A stretch of 7,813 nucleotides of DNA from DATGHS01 sp035307785 (GCA_035307785.1 DATGHS010000329.1:1-7813), one strand, 5' to 3'. Positions 1 through 5,212 are shown, counted from the first letter of the stretch. Notes: generated by a model not told the origin, from the sequence alone. A program made the numbers and translations.

Positions 1-118
1 GGCGCGGCGGCGAGTGTTTGGGCTCGTCATCGACCGCGGCTTCATCTTGCGGCGGCGCCTGTGGAGTGTAGATTTGGAGCCGCCGGCCGCCGTATTGTTG
101 CAGGAATTCCAGGCCCAT
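1..118 (-). CDS. N-terminal fragment of an unrecognised protein, runs off the left edge
   Basis: This open frame begins with ATG at 118 and stays open to the window edge for 39 codons. It starts MGLEFLQQYGGRRLQIYTPQ and continues into an acidic, proline-rich stretch (PPQDEAAVDDEP). A GGAG ribosome site lies about 9 nt upstream, and an in-frame TAA directly before the ATG fixes the start. It follows the ImmA/IrrE gene on the same strand after about 100 bp containing a palindrome, so it could be the next gene of the cluster or a separate unit. I do not recognise the family. The start is well supported for such a short piece, but with only 39 codons visible it could be a chance frame in GC-rich DNA. 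Confidence 0.5.
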   Translation of the reverse strand, partial: MGLEFLQQYGGRRLQIYTPQAPPQDEAAVDDEPKHSPPR

Positions 119-147
119 TACAAATACTCCATTAGTCACCAACCTTT

Positions 148-206
148 AGAGCCGCGCACGAAGCAAGCGGCATCAACAGTTGGCCGCTTACTTCGTGCGC
201 GGCTCT
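148..206. repeat. REP-like palindrome, copy A (near-perfect hairpin)
   Basis: The arms at 148-171 and 183-206 are 24 bp each, with one mismatch (C164 opposite A190), around an 11-nt loop. The outer part (AGAGCCGCGCA) and inner part (AAGCGGC) of the stem match the palindromes at 4020-4109 and 4975-5058. The middle of the stem is different and shorter here. It lies just downstream of the ImmA/IrrE stop on the minus strand. It could act as a transcript 3'-end structure, but no T-run follows it on either strand. Confidence 0.85.
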
Positions 207-218
207 GACGATTCTGCA

Positions 219-848
219 CTAATTCAATCTCAACCCGCGAATGCGCCAGCGCGCGGCTTCACGGCTGACCAGTAATTCACCCGCTAATTTGTGTTCCAGG
301 TATGCCGGTGAATGGCCGCCGCGGCTCAGCGCCTCGGCCGCGATCCTGCGGCACGCTTCCTCTGGCATTAGCATTTCGGCCGCAAACCGGTTCGCTTGCC
401 GCTCCATCGCGGCCAGGTCTTTCTCGTCGTCGACTTCCGTGATGGTCTCATCTTCCTGCAAATATCCGCCCACCGGGACCGCATAGTCGGGGCGAAAATG
501 CAAGAGAAAATGCCCTAGCTCATGCGCGGCGGAAAAGCGGCGGCGCGACACCGGGTCATCGGCGTTGACCAGGATGTAACCGCCATCAACATTGGCAAAG
601 AGGAATCCCGCCAACGGCGCGCTGTTCTTCCAGAACTCCTGCGGCGGTTCAAGGCCTACTTTCTCAAACGCCAGCGCGACCTTGGCCCGGCACAGTTTCG
701 GCACCTCATCATGCGTGAGGTTGAAGGCGGCGATGAATTCGCGCAGCGGCGCCGGGCCGGATTTCTCCGGCGGCCAGGGCAAATGCGCCTGGGTAGCGGC
801 CCGCTGGAGGGCCGCCAGAATCATCGCATGTTCTTCTTGCCAATTCAC
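219..848 (-). CDS. ImmA/IrrE-family zinc metallopeptidase
   Basis: This is a cytoplasmic gluzincin-type peptidase of the ImmA/IrrE (COG2856) family. Known members cleave helix-turn-helix repressors: ImmA cleaves ImmR in ICEBs1, and IrrE cleaves DdrO in Deinococcus. With the GTG start at 848 the protein has 209 residues. The zinc motif AAHELGHFLLH has its HExxH at about residues 109-113. The family block ERQANRFAAEMLMP begins at about 149 and supplies the likely third zinc ligand (Glu). The C-terminal SREAARWRIRGL is also typical. The segment before about residue 55 is variable and unassigned. GTG848 (GGAA about 8 nt upstream) and ATG824 (a weaker AAGAAG) are both possible starts. I prefer 848 because it begins 17 nt after the Gp157 stop. 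No xenobiotic-response-type repressor is seen in the window, so its substrate is not the usual neighbour. Fold and chemistry are secure, and the target is unknown. Confidence 0.92.
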   Translation of the reverse strand: MNWQEEHAMILAALQRAATQAHLPWPPEKSGPAPLREFIAAFNLTHDEVPKLCRAKVALAFEKVGLEPPQEFWKNSAPLAGFLFANVDGGYILVNADDPVSRRRFSAAHELGHFLLHFRPDYAVPVGGYLQEDETITEVDDEKDLAAMERQANRFAAEMLMPEEACRRIAAEALSRGGHSPAYLEHKLAGELLVSREAARWRIRGLRLN

Positions 849-864
849 GCACGTTTCCAGGCGA

Positions 865-1353
865 TCACTTGATTCGCAGGTGCCGGCCGAACTTCTGCTC
901 AAATCCTTCGGGCACCTCACCCGTCTGCTCCAATTCCTTCTTGGCGGCTTGCACGTCGGCATCGATCCTCACACGCTGGAACTTCTTGGGCAACGCTTCC
1001 GGTTCCACGGTTGGCACCAGCGATACCGGATTATTCTGAATCCAGGTCTTGAACAGACTCGTCTCATACCGTGTTTCATTCAGGCGGTCGAGACAATGCA
1101 TGAGGTACTCTTCGAGAGAATCAATGCGATTGCATCGAACCTTGGCCAGTTCGGAAAGTCTCTTACTTTCCGCCTTGGCTGCTTCTGCTTCGGCCGACAG
1201 CTCGCGGATCAGCCCGCAGATGGCGTTGACCTTGGCGTCGAAGGCCAGGTTAAGCTTTGAGAATTGATCGAATACGTCTTGCGAGACTTCACCGGATTCG
1301 TCGCCGGAGCCAAATAGCCGTCGAATCTCAGCCGCAATGTCGTAGAGACGCAT
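865..1353 (-). CDS. Siphovirus Gp157-family protein
   Basis: The protein has 162 residues, the usual size for the Siphovirus Gp157 family (PF05565). This is a phage protein family first noted in Streptococcus thermophilus phages in connection with phage resistance, and its biochemical role is not established. The N-terminus MRLYDIAAEIRRLF matches the family opening (MxLYEIxxE). The middle, about residues 36-92, is rich in Ala, Glu and Lys and should form a long coiled coil. The C-terminal part has the family pattern: a segment with two Asn (IQNNPVSLV, about 105-113), then LPKKFQRV, then an ending in FGRHLRIK that resembles the usual GKxLRIK. It sits between the unknown gene (117 bp upstream) and the ImmA/IrrE gene (17 bp downstream of its stop), which suggests co-transcription. 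The ribosome site is weak (AAGAGA), and a 17-bp inverted repeat ends 15 bp before the start. There is no prophage structural gene nearby, so this seems to be an accessory or domesticated copy. Confidence 0.85.
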   Translation of the reverse strand: MRLYDIAAEIRRLFGSGDESGEVSQDVFDQFSKLNLAFDAKVNAICGLIRELSAEAEAAKAESKRLSELAKVRCNRIDSLEEYLMHCLDRLNETRYETSLFKTWIQNNPVSLVPTVEPEALPKKFQRVRIDADVQAAKKELEQTGEVPEGFEQKFGRHLRIK

Positions 1354-1368
1354 GGTGATTTTCTCTTG

Positions 1369-1428
1369 CAGAAGTCAGAGATCAGAAAAATGCAATTCTG
1401 GTTTCTGACCTCTGATCTCTGACTTCTG
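1369..1428. repeat. 17-bp perfect inverted repeat between the unknown gene and the Gp157 gene
   Basis: The arms 1369-1385 (CAGAAGTCAGAGATCAG) and 1412-1428 are perfect reverse complements around a 26-nt loop. The right arm and its flank also carry short direct repeats of TCTGAC, so alternative pairings exist. Its modest GC and repeated TCTGAC units set it apart from the GC-rich palindromes elsewhere in the window. On the minus-strand transcript the hairpin would form in the 117-nt leader of the Gp157 gene. It would end 15 nt before that ATG, close to the weak ribosome site. It may be a mobile miniature repeat or a leader structure; the sequence alone does not decide. Confidence 0.75.
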
Positions 1429-1470
1429 ACCTCCGAAACAAAGGGGCGAGCGCATGCACGCTTGACCCTC

Positions 1471-2001
1471 CTACTGCTTTTGTTCGGCTGCCTGTCGGGC
1501 GGCCAGCAACTTCGCGCCTTGCTGACCGCGGCTGATTTTCAGCAGCACCGCCGTCTTGCGGAATTGTTTCCAGTAGCGCTCGGAAGCTGGGACGTTCAAG
1601 CCTTCAATCCAGGCCTGCAATTGCGGCACGCCCAGCTCGACGGGAATTAGCGTACGATCGTAGCGCAGTGAATCATTGGCCCGCTGGTCTGCCTCCGTGA
1701 AGCCATTCATGAGTTCGTGCAGTTTCGCTGCGACGTCGCAAGTCATGAGCGGCCGGACTTCGGCTTCCTGTGGGAATGCACTCGGAATGTGCTGCCGCAG
1801 CAGCGTTTGCACTTTGGTTACGTCGGTCTGCCAGCCGTTGGGCGGCTCAATCGCGCGCGCGGCTTCTTCCATCATCTCGGCAAACAGCTGGCCCAGTTCC
1901 GGCTGCTCGCCGGCTTGCTGCCAGAGCCAAGACAGGCTCGGCAAGTCGCCATGGTCGAGCGCGTGCAAGAATTTCCGGGCCATCAGGTCCATATCAGTCA
2001 T
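1471..2001 (-). CDS. Unknown helical protein coupled to the ECF-type sigma factor
   Basis: The protein has 176 residues and no signal peptide or membrane segment, so it is predicted cytoplasmic. The ATG at 2001 overlaps the sigma-factor stop (1994-1996) by 8 nt. AGGGG lies about 8 nt upstream, which indicates translational coupling. The N-terminal part (about 9-50, with FLHALDHGDLPSLSWLW and then QPELGQLFAEMMEEA) looks like a helical pair. The C-terminal half contains LGVPQLQAWIEGLNVPASE followed by a YWKQFRKTAVLLK helix and a Lys/Arg/Gln-rich end. I recall similar C-terminal patterns in planctomycete proteins beside sigma factors and ImmA/IrrE genes, but I cannot name a family. The position right behind an ECF-type sigma gene is where anti-sigma factors are normally encoded. 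It is therefore a candidate cytoplasmic regulator of that sigma factor and a possible substrate of the downstream peptidase. Both roles are inference. It is clearly a gene, with unknown function. Confidence 0.85.
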   Translation of the reverse strand: MTDMDLMARKFLHALDHGDLPSLSWLWQQAGEQPELGQLFAEMMEEAARAIEPPNGWQTDVTKVQTLLRQHIPSAFPQEAEVRPLMTCDVAAKLHELMNGFTEADQRANDSLRYDRTLIPVELGVPQLQAWIEGLNVPASERYWKQFRKTAVLLKISRGQQGAKLLAARQAAEQKQ

Positions 2002-2596
2002 GGGAGTTGCCCCTACTAGCCAACCAAAGCTTCCGGAATTGCTGCAATGCCCGGCACAAGCGAACGCGGGCGGCTCCGTGGCTGATGCCCAGCCGCTCGG
2101 CCAAGTCGGGGCCATCCAGGCCCTGCATGAAGCGCGCTTCCAGGAGGGAGCGGGTCTCGGCAGGCAGCTTGGCGAGTATGGCCCGCACCGCCAGTCGATC
2201 GGAGTTCGTATCGGCTTGAGTATCCGAACCCGAGAGCATGTTTTCGAGCAGTTCGTCGCCGGCCGAAAGATCGGTTTCGCTCTGCTGCCGGCCATCGCGG
2301 AAGTTCGCCCGCCGGCGCTCGAGCAACACATTCGTGGCGATGGCGAGTAACCACGGCAATGCCGGCCGCGATGAATCATAACGATGTTCGTTGCGCACCG
2401 CTCGAATCCAGGTCTCATTGATCGTTTCCTGAACGATGCCGTCGATTTCGTGATCGCGAAGCGGGCCGGTCGTACGAAAAACCAACAGCCGGATTCCGCG
2501 CTCCAGCGCTCGATAATCCTGCTCGATCGCCCTGCGCAAAGCCGAAGTTGGGGCCGGTGGAAGATGAACAGAAGTAATCGGAACACTGGCCGGCAA
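1994..2596 (-). CDS. ECF-type RNA polymerase sigma factor (sigma-70 family)
   Basis: The protein has 200 residues, the usual size for an ECF-type sigma factor, which directs RNA polymerase to a specific promoter set. Region 2 spans about residues 28-97. It includes the helix IVQETINETWIRAVRNEHRY and the PALPWLLAIATNVLLERRR block, corresponding to the core-binding and -10 recognition parts. A polar linker (about 98-132) follows. Region 4 spans about 135-190 with the helix-turn-helix DGPDLAERLGISHGAARVRL, which contacts the -35 element. The start is TTG at 2596, fixed by a consensus AAGGAGG six bases upstream. Its stop overlaps the next gene, so the two are coupled. It is transcribed divergently from the HtrA-type protease gene. 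No membrane anti-sigma factor is visible nearby. The sigma family is secure; the ECF subgroup and target promoters are unknown. Confidence 0.93.
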   Translation of the reverse strand: MPASVPITSVHLPPAPTSALRRAIEQDYRALERGIRLLVFRTTGPLRDHEIDGIVQETINETWIRAVRNEHRYDSSRPALPWLLAIATNVLLERRRANFRDGRQQSETDLSAGDELLENMLSGSDTQADTNSDRLAVRAILAKLPAETRSLLEARFMQGLDGPDLAERLGISHGAARVRLCRALQQFRKLWLASRGNSHD

Positions 2597-2602
2597 GATT
2601 CG

Positions 2603-2609
2603 CCTCCTT
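2603..2609 (-). promoter_or_regulatory. Consensus Shine-Dalgarno site setting a TTG start
   Basis: On the minus strand AAGGAGG is followed after 6 nt by TTG, the start codon of the sigma-factor gene. A full-consensus site ahead of a rare start codon is the main reason for choosing this start over longer frames that run further upstream. Confidence 0.85.
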
Positions 2610-2918
2610 CGGGGTTGCTAATCCTTTTTGGCACAGGGGGCGGAAGTGTTACAACAATCTTGTCGATGTTATAGTAAACGGATGTGCATTTGCCAGGAAT
2701 TTGCCCGAAGTCAGCGGCCATTTGTTCCAAGGCAGCTGCCGACCATTCGCCGCTAGTCGCTACTGCACCGGCACTTACATTTTTTTCGATGCCGCTACTG
2801 ACCACGGATCATAGACGTCGGGATAGATGTCAACGCTGCCATTTCCCTTCCCCGAATAATAAAATAGTGGTACATAGCAACCGACCGGGTGACCCGGAGT
2901 CAATAGGGGGACAGAATT
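2610..2918. other. Divergent intergenic region between the sigma factor and the HtrA-type protease
   Basis: I see no gene here. Frames that cross it on either strand lack family features and start sites. It must hold the promoters for both neighbours. A TATAAC box on the minus strand (2668-2673) could be a -10 element for the sigma cluster, but its upstream hexamer (TGGCAA, 17 nt away) is poor. An AT-rich patch at about 2855-2866 (AATAATAAAATA) could hold the -10 element of the protease gene, without a convincing -35. A small CCGGG-TGA-CCCGG hairpin (2885-2897) lies in the protease leader just before its AGGGGG ribosome site. Confidence 0.5.
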
Positions 2919-4013
2919 ATGAAGAGATTGGCTTCGTACGTGGCTGTGGCGGTGTTGTCGGCCGGACTTGCGTGGGTAATCATGCCGGCCCGGCAAATGG
3001 TCTTCCCGGCCCCGCCGCCGCCCATGAAGGTGGATGCCCGCAAACTGGAGCTGTCGCCGGAAGAGCAGACGGCCGTGAATGTATACGAAAACGTGAATCG
3101 CAGTGTTGTCCACATCACCACGCGTTCACAGGTAAATGACGACTTTGGTTTCTTCTCAGAAGTGCGCGAGGGCACTGGCTCCGGCAGCGTGCTCGATCAG
3201 TCCGGGCATATTGTCACGAATAACCACGTGGTGGAAGATGCTCGCCGAATCCAGGTCCTGCTCTGGGACGGCAGCGTGTACCCGGCTCGGCTCGTCGGCG
3301 CCGACCCCATCGATGACGTGGCCGTGATTCAGATCGACGCGCCGGCGGAAAAACTCTACCCGATCACCTGGGGCGATTCCAACCAGTTGCTGCCCGGCAT
3401 GCGCGTGTTTGCCATCGGCAATCCATTCGGCTACGACCGCACGCTCACCGACGGCATCGTCAGCAACCTGAATCGCAGCCTGCCGATGGACAACAACCGC
3501 ACGTTCCGCGGCCTGATCCAGACCAACGCCGCCATCAACCCCGGCAACTCGGGCGGCCCGCTGCTGAACAAGCGCGGCGACATGGTGGGCATCAACATGG
3601 CCATCATTAGCCGGGCCGGCCAGAGTTCCGGCGTGGGACTGGCGATTCCGTCGAACCTTGCCCGCCGCGTGGTGGATGATCTCATCCGCCACGGCAAGGT
3701 AGTTCGCGGCGAAAGCGGCATCCTGAGTGTGTTTCAGACGGATCATGGTCTCTTGATTTCACGGCTCGATCCGAACGGTCCGGCGGCCAAGGCTGGTCTG
3801 CGCGGTCCACAAATCCGGTCCACACCGCGTGGCCGTGTGCTCGACCGCTCCACTGCTGATCTCATTGTGGGCGTGGACGGGCATACGGTGAAAACGCTCG
3901 ATGACCTGCTCAGCCACCTGGACGCCAAGAAACCCGGCGACAAGGCCGTCTTCCAAATCATCCGCGACGGCAAGGAGCAGCAAGTGGCCCTGACGATGGG
4001 AGAAGCGGATTGA
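2919..4013 (+). CDS. HtrA/Deg-family trypsin-like serine protease with one PDZ domain
   Basis: The 364-residue protein belongs to the S1C (HtrA/Deg) protease family, which handles misfolded proteins or regulated substrates in the envelope. Residues 5-22 form a hydrophobic N-terminal segment after MKR, so it is either a signal anchor or an export signal. A proline-rich linker (30-36) follows. The catalytic triad is visible: His103 in TNNHVV, Asp133 in DDVAVIQ, and Ser211 in NPGNSGGPLL. The glycine-rich GTGSGSV (86-91) and the GVGLAIPSN segment (238-246) are also typical. A single PDZ domain occupies about 265-362, including NGPAAKAGLRG and DLIVGVDGHTVKTLDDL, with an Arg-rich insert (RSTPRGRVLDRST). 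One PDZ plus an anchor resembles DegS in layout, but nothing shows that it acts on an anti-sigma factor. AGGGGG lies 8 nt upstream of the ATG. It is divergent from the sigma cluster, and its 3' end abuts a large palindrome. Confidence 0.95.
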   Translation: MKRLASYVAVAVLSAGLAWVIMPARQMVFPAPPPPMKVDARKLELSPEEQTAVNVYENVNRSVVHITTRSQVNDDFGFFSEVREGTGSGSVLDQSGHIVTNNHVVEDARRIQVLLWDGSVYPARLVGADPIDDVAVIQIDAPAEKLYPITWGDSNQLLPGMRVFAIGNPFGYDRTLTDGIVSNLNRSLPMDNNRTFRGLIQTNAAINPGNSGGPLLNKRGDMVGINMAIISRAGQSSGVGLAIPSNLARRVVDDLIRHGKVVRGESGILSVFQTDHGLLISRLDPNGPAAKAGLRGPQIRSTPRGRVLDRSTADLIVGVDGHTVKTLDDLLSHLDAKKPGDKAVFQIIRDGKEQQVALTMGEAD

Positions 4014-4019
4014 TTTGTC

Positions 4020-4109
4020 TAGTCAGAGCCGCGCAGGGAGCGCAGCGCAGTAAGCGGCAAACGCCGGCTGGCCGCTTACTGCGCTGCGCTCCCTGCGCGG
4101 CTCTGACTA
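4020..4109. repeat. REP-like palindrome, copy B (perfect 39-bp arms)
   Basis: The arms 4020-4058 and 4071-4109 pair without a mismatch around a 12-nt loop that itself contains GCCGGC. It begins 6 bp after the HtrA-type gene's stop and ends 2 bp from the stop of the minus-strand relic, so it lies between convergent ends and could form in either transcript. It shares its outer and inner stem and loop with copy C. The mid-stem GGGAG/CTCCC here replaces CGGAG/CTCCG there, a paired change. No T-run follows on either side, so it is not a textbook rho-independent terminator. It may block transcription or protect RNA ends. Confidence 0.9.
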
Positions 4110-4111
4110 TG

Positions 4112-4300
4112 CTACGAACCTAGCCGAGCGAGCGCCGCCTTGGCTTCACGGGTCAGGCGGGCGAATTCGTGGCTTTTGGCAAGCGCTTGTAGAAAGGCTT
4201 TCGCTTCCGGAGTGCCGATGCGCTGCAGCACCCAGACGGCGCGGCTGCTGCGCAGCGCTTGATGGTACAACGAAGCGGTCAAGAATCGAAACAGGAAGCG
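4112..4300 (-). pseudogene. Relic of the C-terminus of a planctomycete WD40/HEAT-type protein, copy 1
   Basis: Reading toward the TAG at 4112-4114, the frame encodes SSRAVWVLQRIGTP, then EAKAFLQALAKSHEFARLTR, then EAKAALARLGS. I recognise this pattern from the C-terminal end of large planctomycete WD40-repeat or HEAT-containing proteins. The rest of such a protein is absent: upstream there is only about 90 bp of low-information frame before the toxin gene's stop. About 128 bp of it (4112-4239) is repeated in diverged form at 5064-5191. No start codon with a ribosome site fits, so I treat it as a gene remnant. The left boundary of the relic (about 4240-4300) is uncertain. Confidence 0.6.
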
Positions 4301-4329
4301 CGGAAGACAAACCGCCAGGTACGATCGGC

Positions 4330-4644
4330 TCAGTTTCCAAAAAATGCCTCGATATCCCGGGCCGCATGAAGCACGCGAATGACATCAATTCCAGTTTCGG
4401 TGGAGCGGTAAAAGATGACGTGCTTTTCAAAGCCCCGGATTAGCCACATGCGTAAGCCGGCGGCAGCGGGGTTACGAAACTCACATGCCGCGCCAAGTTC
4501 GGGCATATCAGCAAGGAATGCAAACGCTTTTTCAGCCGCATTGAGGAAACGAAGTGCGGCCTTAGGGTTGTCCTGGGCAATGTATTCGGCCTGTTCGTCC
4601 AGATCCACACTTGCCCGTGGCCGGACCACGATGGAGCGACTCAT
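4330..4644 (-). CDS. parE: RelE/ParE-superfamily toxin
   Basis: The protein has 104 residues, typical for ParE-type toxins of type II toxin-antitoxin systems. Characterised ParE toxins inhibit DNA gyrase, while related RelE toxins cut mRNA. The family core is clear: VRPRASVDLDEQAEYIAQDN at the N-terminus, then AALRFLNAAEKAFAFLADMPELG, then a C-terminal half with HVIFYRSTETGIDVIRVLHAARD. The layout is closer to ParE than to RelE, but the exact target cannot be read from sequence. The ATG at 4644 overlaps the antitoxin's TAA by 1 nt, with GAGG about 10 nt upstream inside the antitoxin gene. The pair is therefore translated in order, antitoxin first. The frame is open further upstream, but that part lies inside the antitoxin gene and is not needed. 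Confidence 0.92.
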   Translation of the reverse strand: MSRSIVVRPRASVDLDEQAEYIAQDNPKAALRFLNAAEKAFAFLADMPELGAACEFRNPAAAGLRMWLIRGFEKHVIFYRSTETGIDVIRVLHAARDIEAFFGN

Positions 4645-4910
4645 TATTCGGTCGCCTCTGGATGTGTATCTTTGAGCCGCCGGTGCTTTTCCTCCCACCA
4701 CTCTGGGTTCACTTCAACCGGTTCCCCGGAATTTAGCCCGTCCAGGACGAGGCTTTCTACTTTCTCCCAGGCCTGCTTCTTTTGGGCTTCGTGCAGCAAC
4801 GCCAAGATGTAGTCACTGGCCGACGAATAAGCCCCAGCAGCAAGCTGGCCTTCCACGAACTCTTTGAGCGAATCCGGCAGGGTAATCTGAAATGTGTGTT
4901 GCGTGCTCAT
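4644..4910 (-). CDS. parD: ParD-type ribbon-helix-helix antitoxin
   Basis: The protein has 88 residues. The first half, FQITLPDSLKEFVEGQLAAG followed by AYSSASDYILALLHE, is the ribbon-helix-helix DNA-binding and dimerisation part of ParD/CopG-type antitoxins. The C-terminal half (about 45-88), with Trp and acidic residues, would wrap the toxin. It lies immediately before the ParE-type toxin gene with a 1-nt overlap, the standard order, and would be expected to repress its own promoter together with the toxin. The start at ATG 4910 matches the usual beginning of the family. The frame is open upstream to 5012, but that part enters the palindrome and is not coding. No good ribosome site is seen before the ATG, which fits the possible leaderless promoter at 4917-4945. 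Confidence 0.9.
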   Translation of the reverse strand: MSTQHTFQITLPDSLKEFVEGQLAAGAYSSASDYILALLHEAQKKQAWEKVESLVLDGLNSGEPVEVNPEWWEEKHRRLKDTHPEATE

Positions 4911-4916
4911 GCTTGC

Positions 4917-4945
4917 ATCGTACGGCGAGGAGGAAAGAATCGCAA
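4917..4945 (-). promoter_or_regulatory. Candidate promoter of the parD-parE-type pair
   Basis: On the minus strand TTGCGA (4945-4940) and TACGAT (4922-4917) are separated by 17 nt. Each matches the sigma-70 consensus hexamer at 4 of 6 positions. The -10 box ends 6 nt before the antitoxin ATG, so transcription would begin at or next to the start codon and give a leaderless or nearly leaderless mRNA. The match is modest. Confidence 0.35.
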
Positions 4946-4974
4946 CAGGAAGCCGTGACGCTTGGATCGAGGAT

Positions 4975-5058
4975 TCAGAGCCGCGCACGGAGCGCAGCGC
5001 AGTAAGCGGCAAATGCCGGCTGGCCGCTTACTGCGCTGCGCTCCGTGCGCGGCTCTGA
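4975..5058. repeat. REP-like palindrome, copy C (perfect 36-bp arms)
   Basis: The arms 4975-5010 and 5023-5058 are exact reverse complements around the loop AAATGCCGGCTG, which differs from the copy B loop by one base. On the minus strand it follows the stop of the second tail relic (5064-5066) by 5 bp, the same arrangement as copy B and the first relic. It separates that relic from the toxin-antitoxin pair. Confidence 0.9.
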
Positions 5059-5063
5059 CTACG

Positions 5064-5191
5064 CTACGAACCTAGCCGGGCCAGGGCCGCTTTGGCTTCA
5101 CGGGTCAGGCGGGCGAATTCGTGGCCTTTCGCAAGCTCCTCGAGGAACTTCTTCGCGTCCGGTGTGCCGATGCGCTCCAGCACCCAGACGG
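5064..5191 (-). pseudogene. Relic of the C-terminus of a planctomycete WD40/HEAT-type protein, copy 2
   Basis: The frame ending at TAG 5064-5066 encodes VWVLERIGTPDAKKFLEELA followed by KGHEFARLTREAKAALARLGS. It differs from the 4112-4239 copy at six of 41 residues. Similarity stops sharply at 5191, where an A-rich stretch begins that leads into the promoter of the next gene. Only about 41 codons remain and no start is present, so this is a truncated remnant. The relic and the palindrome after it form a unit found twice in the window. Confidence 0.6.
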
Positions 5192-5212
5192 AAGCAAAAA
5201 ACCGGAATTTTC

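Noticed and set aside
592..1260. Long plus-strand open frame opposite the ImmA/IrrE and Gp157 genes
   Set aside because: It lies antisense to two genes with clear family motifs and has no recognisable domain. It is a mirror of GC-rich codon use.
865..2596. A resident prophage, suggested by the Gp157 protein
   Set aside because: There is no integrase, terminase, capsid or tail gene, and no attachment repeats in the window. The neighbours are regulatory genes.
1471..2805. A single 444-codon minus-strand frame across the sigma-factor gene
   Set aside because: Only its last 176 codons look like a gene. The upstream part is the sigma gene read in another frame, and the ribosome site and start at 2001 explain the true protein.
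2684..3139. Plus-strand frame crossing the intergenic region into the protease gene
   Set aside because: It has no ribosome site or family pattern and overlaps the export signal and start of the HtrA-type protease in another frame.
3156..3746. Minus-strand frame of 196 codons inside the protease gene
   Set aside because: It is antisense to the catalytic domain with a visible His-Asp-Ser triad. The residues have a low-complexity composition typical of shadow frames.
4020..4109. Classical rho-independent terminator after the protease gene
   Set aside because: The hairpin is strong, but neither side has a T-run. I list it as a palindromic repeat with a possible 3'-end role.
4645..4701. N-terminal extension of the toxin gene
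   Set aside because: It would overlap the antitoxin's coding end. The ATG at 4644 matches the usual ParE start and the 1-nt overlap.
4911..5012. N-terminal extension of the antitoxin
   Set aside because: The extra codons run into the palindrome and do not match the ribbon-helix-helix start.
148..5058. CRISPR array suggested by the recurring palindromes
   Set aside because: The copies are kilobases apart, long and perfectly self-complementary, without regular spacers or cas genes.
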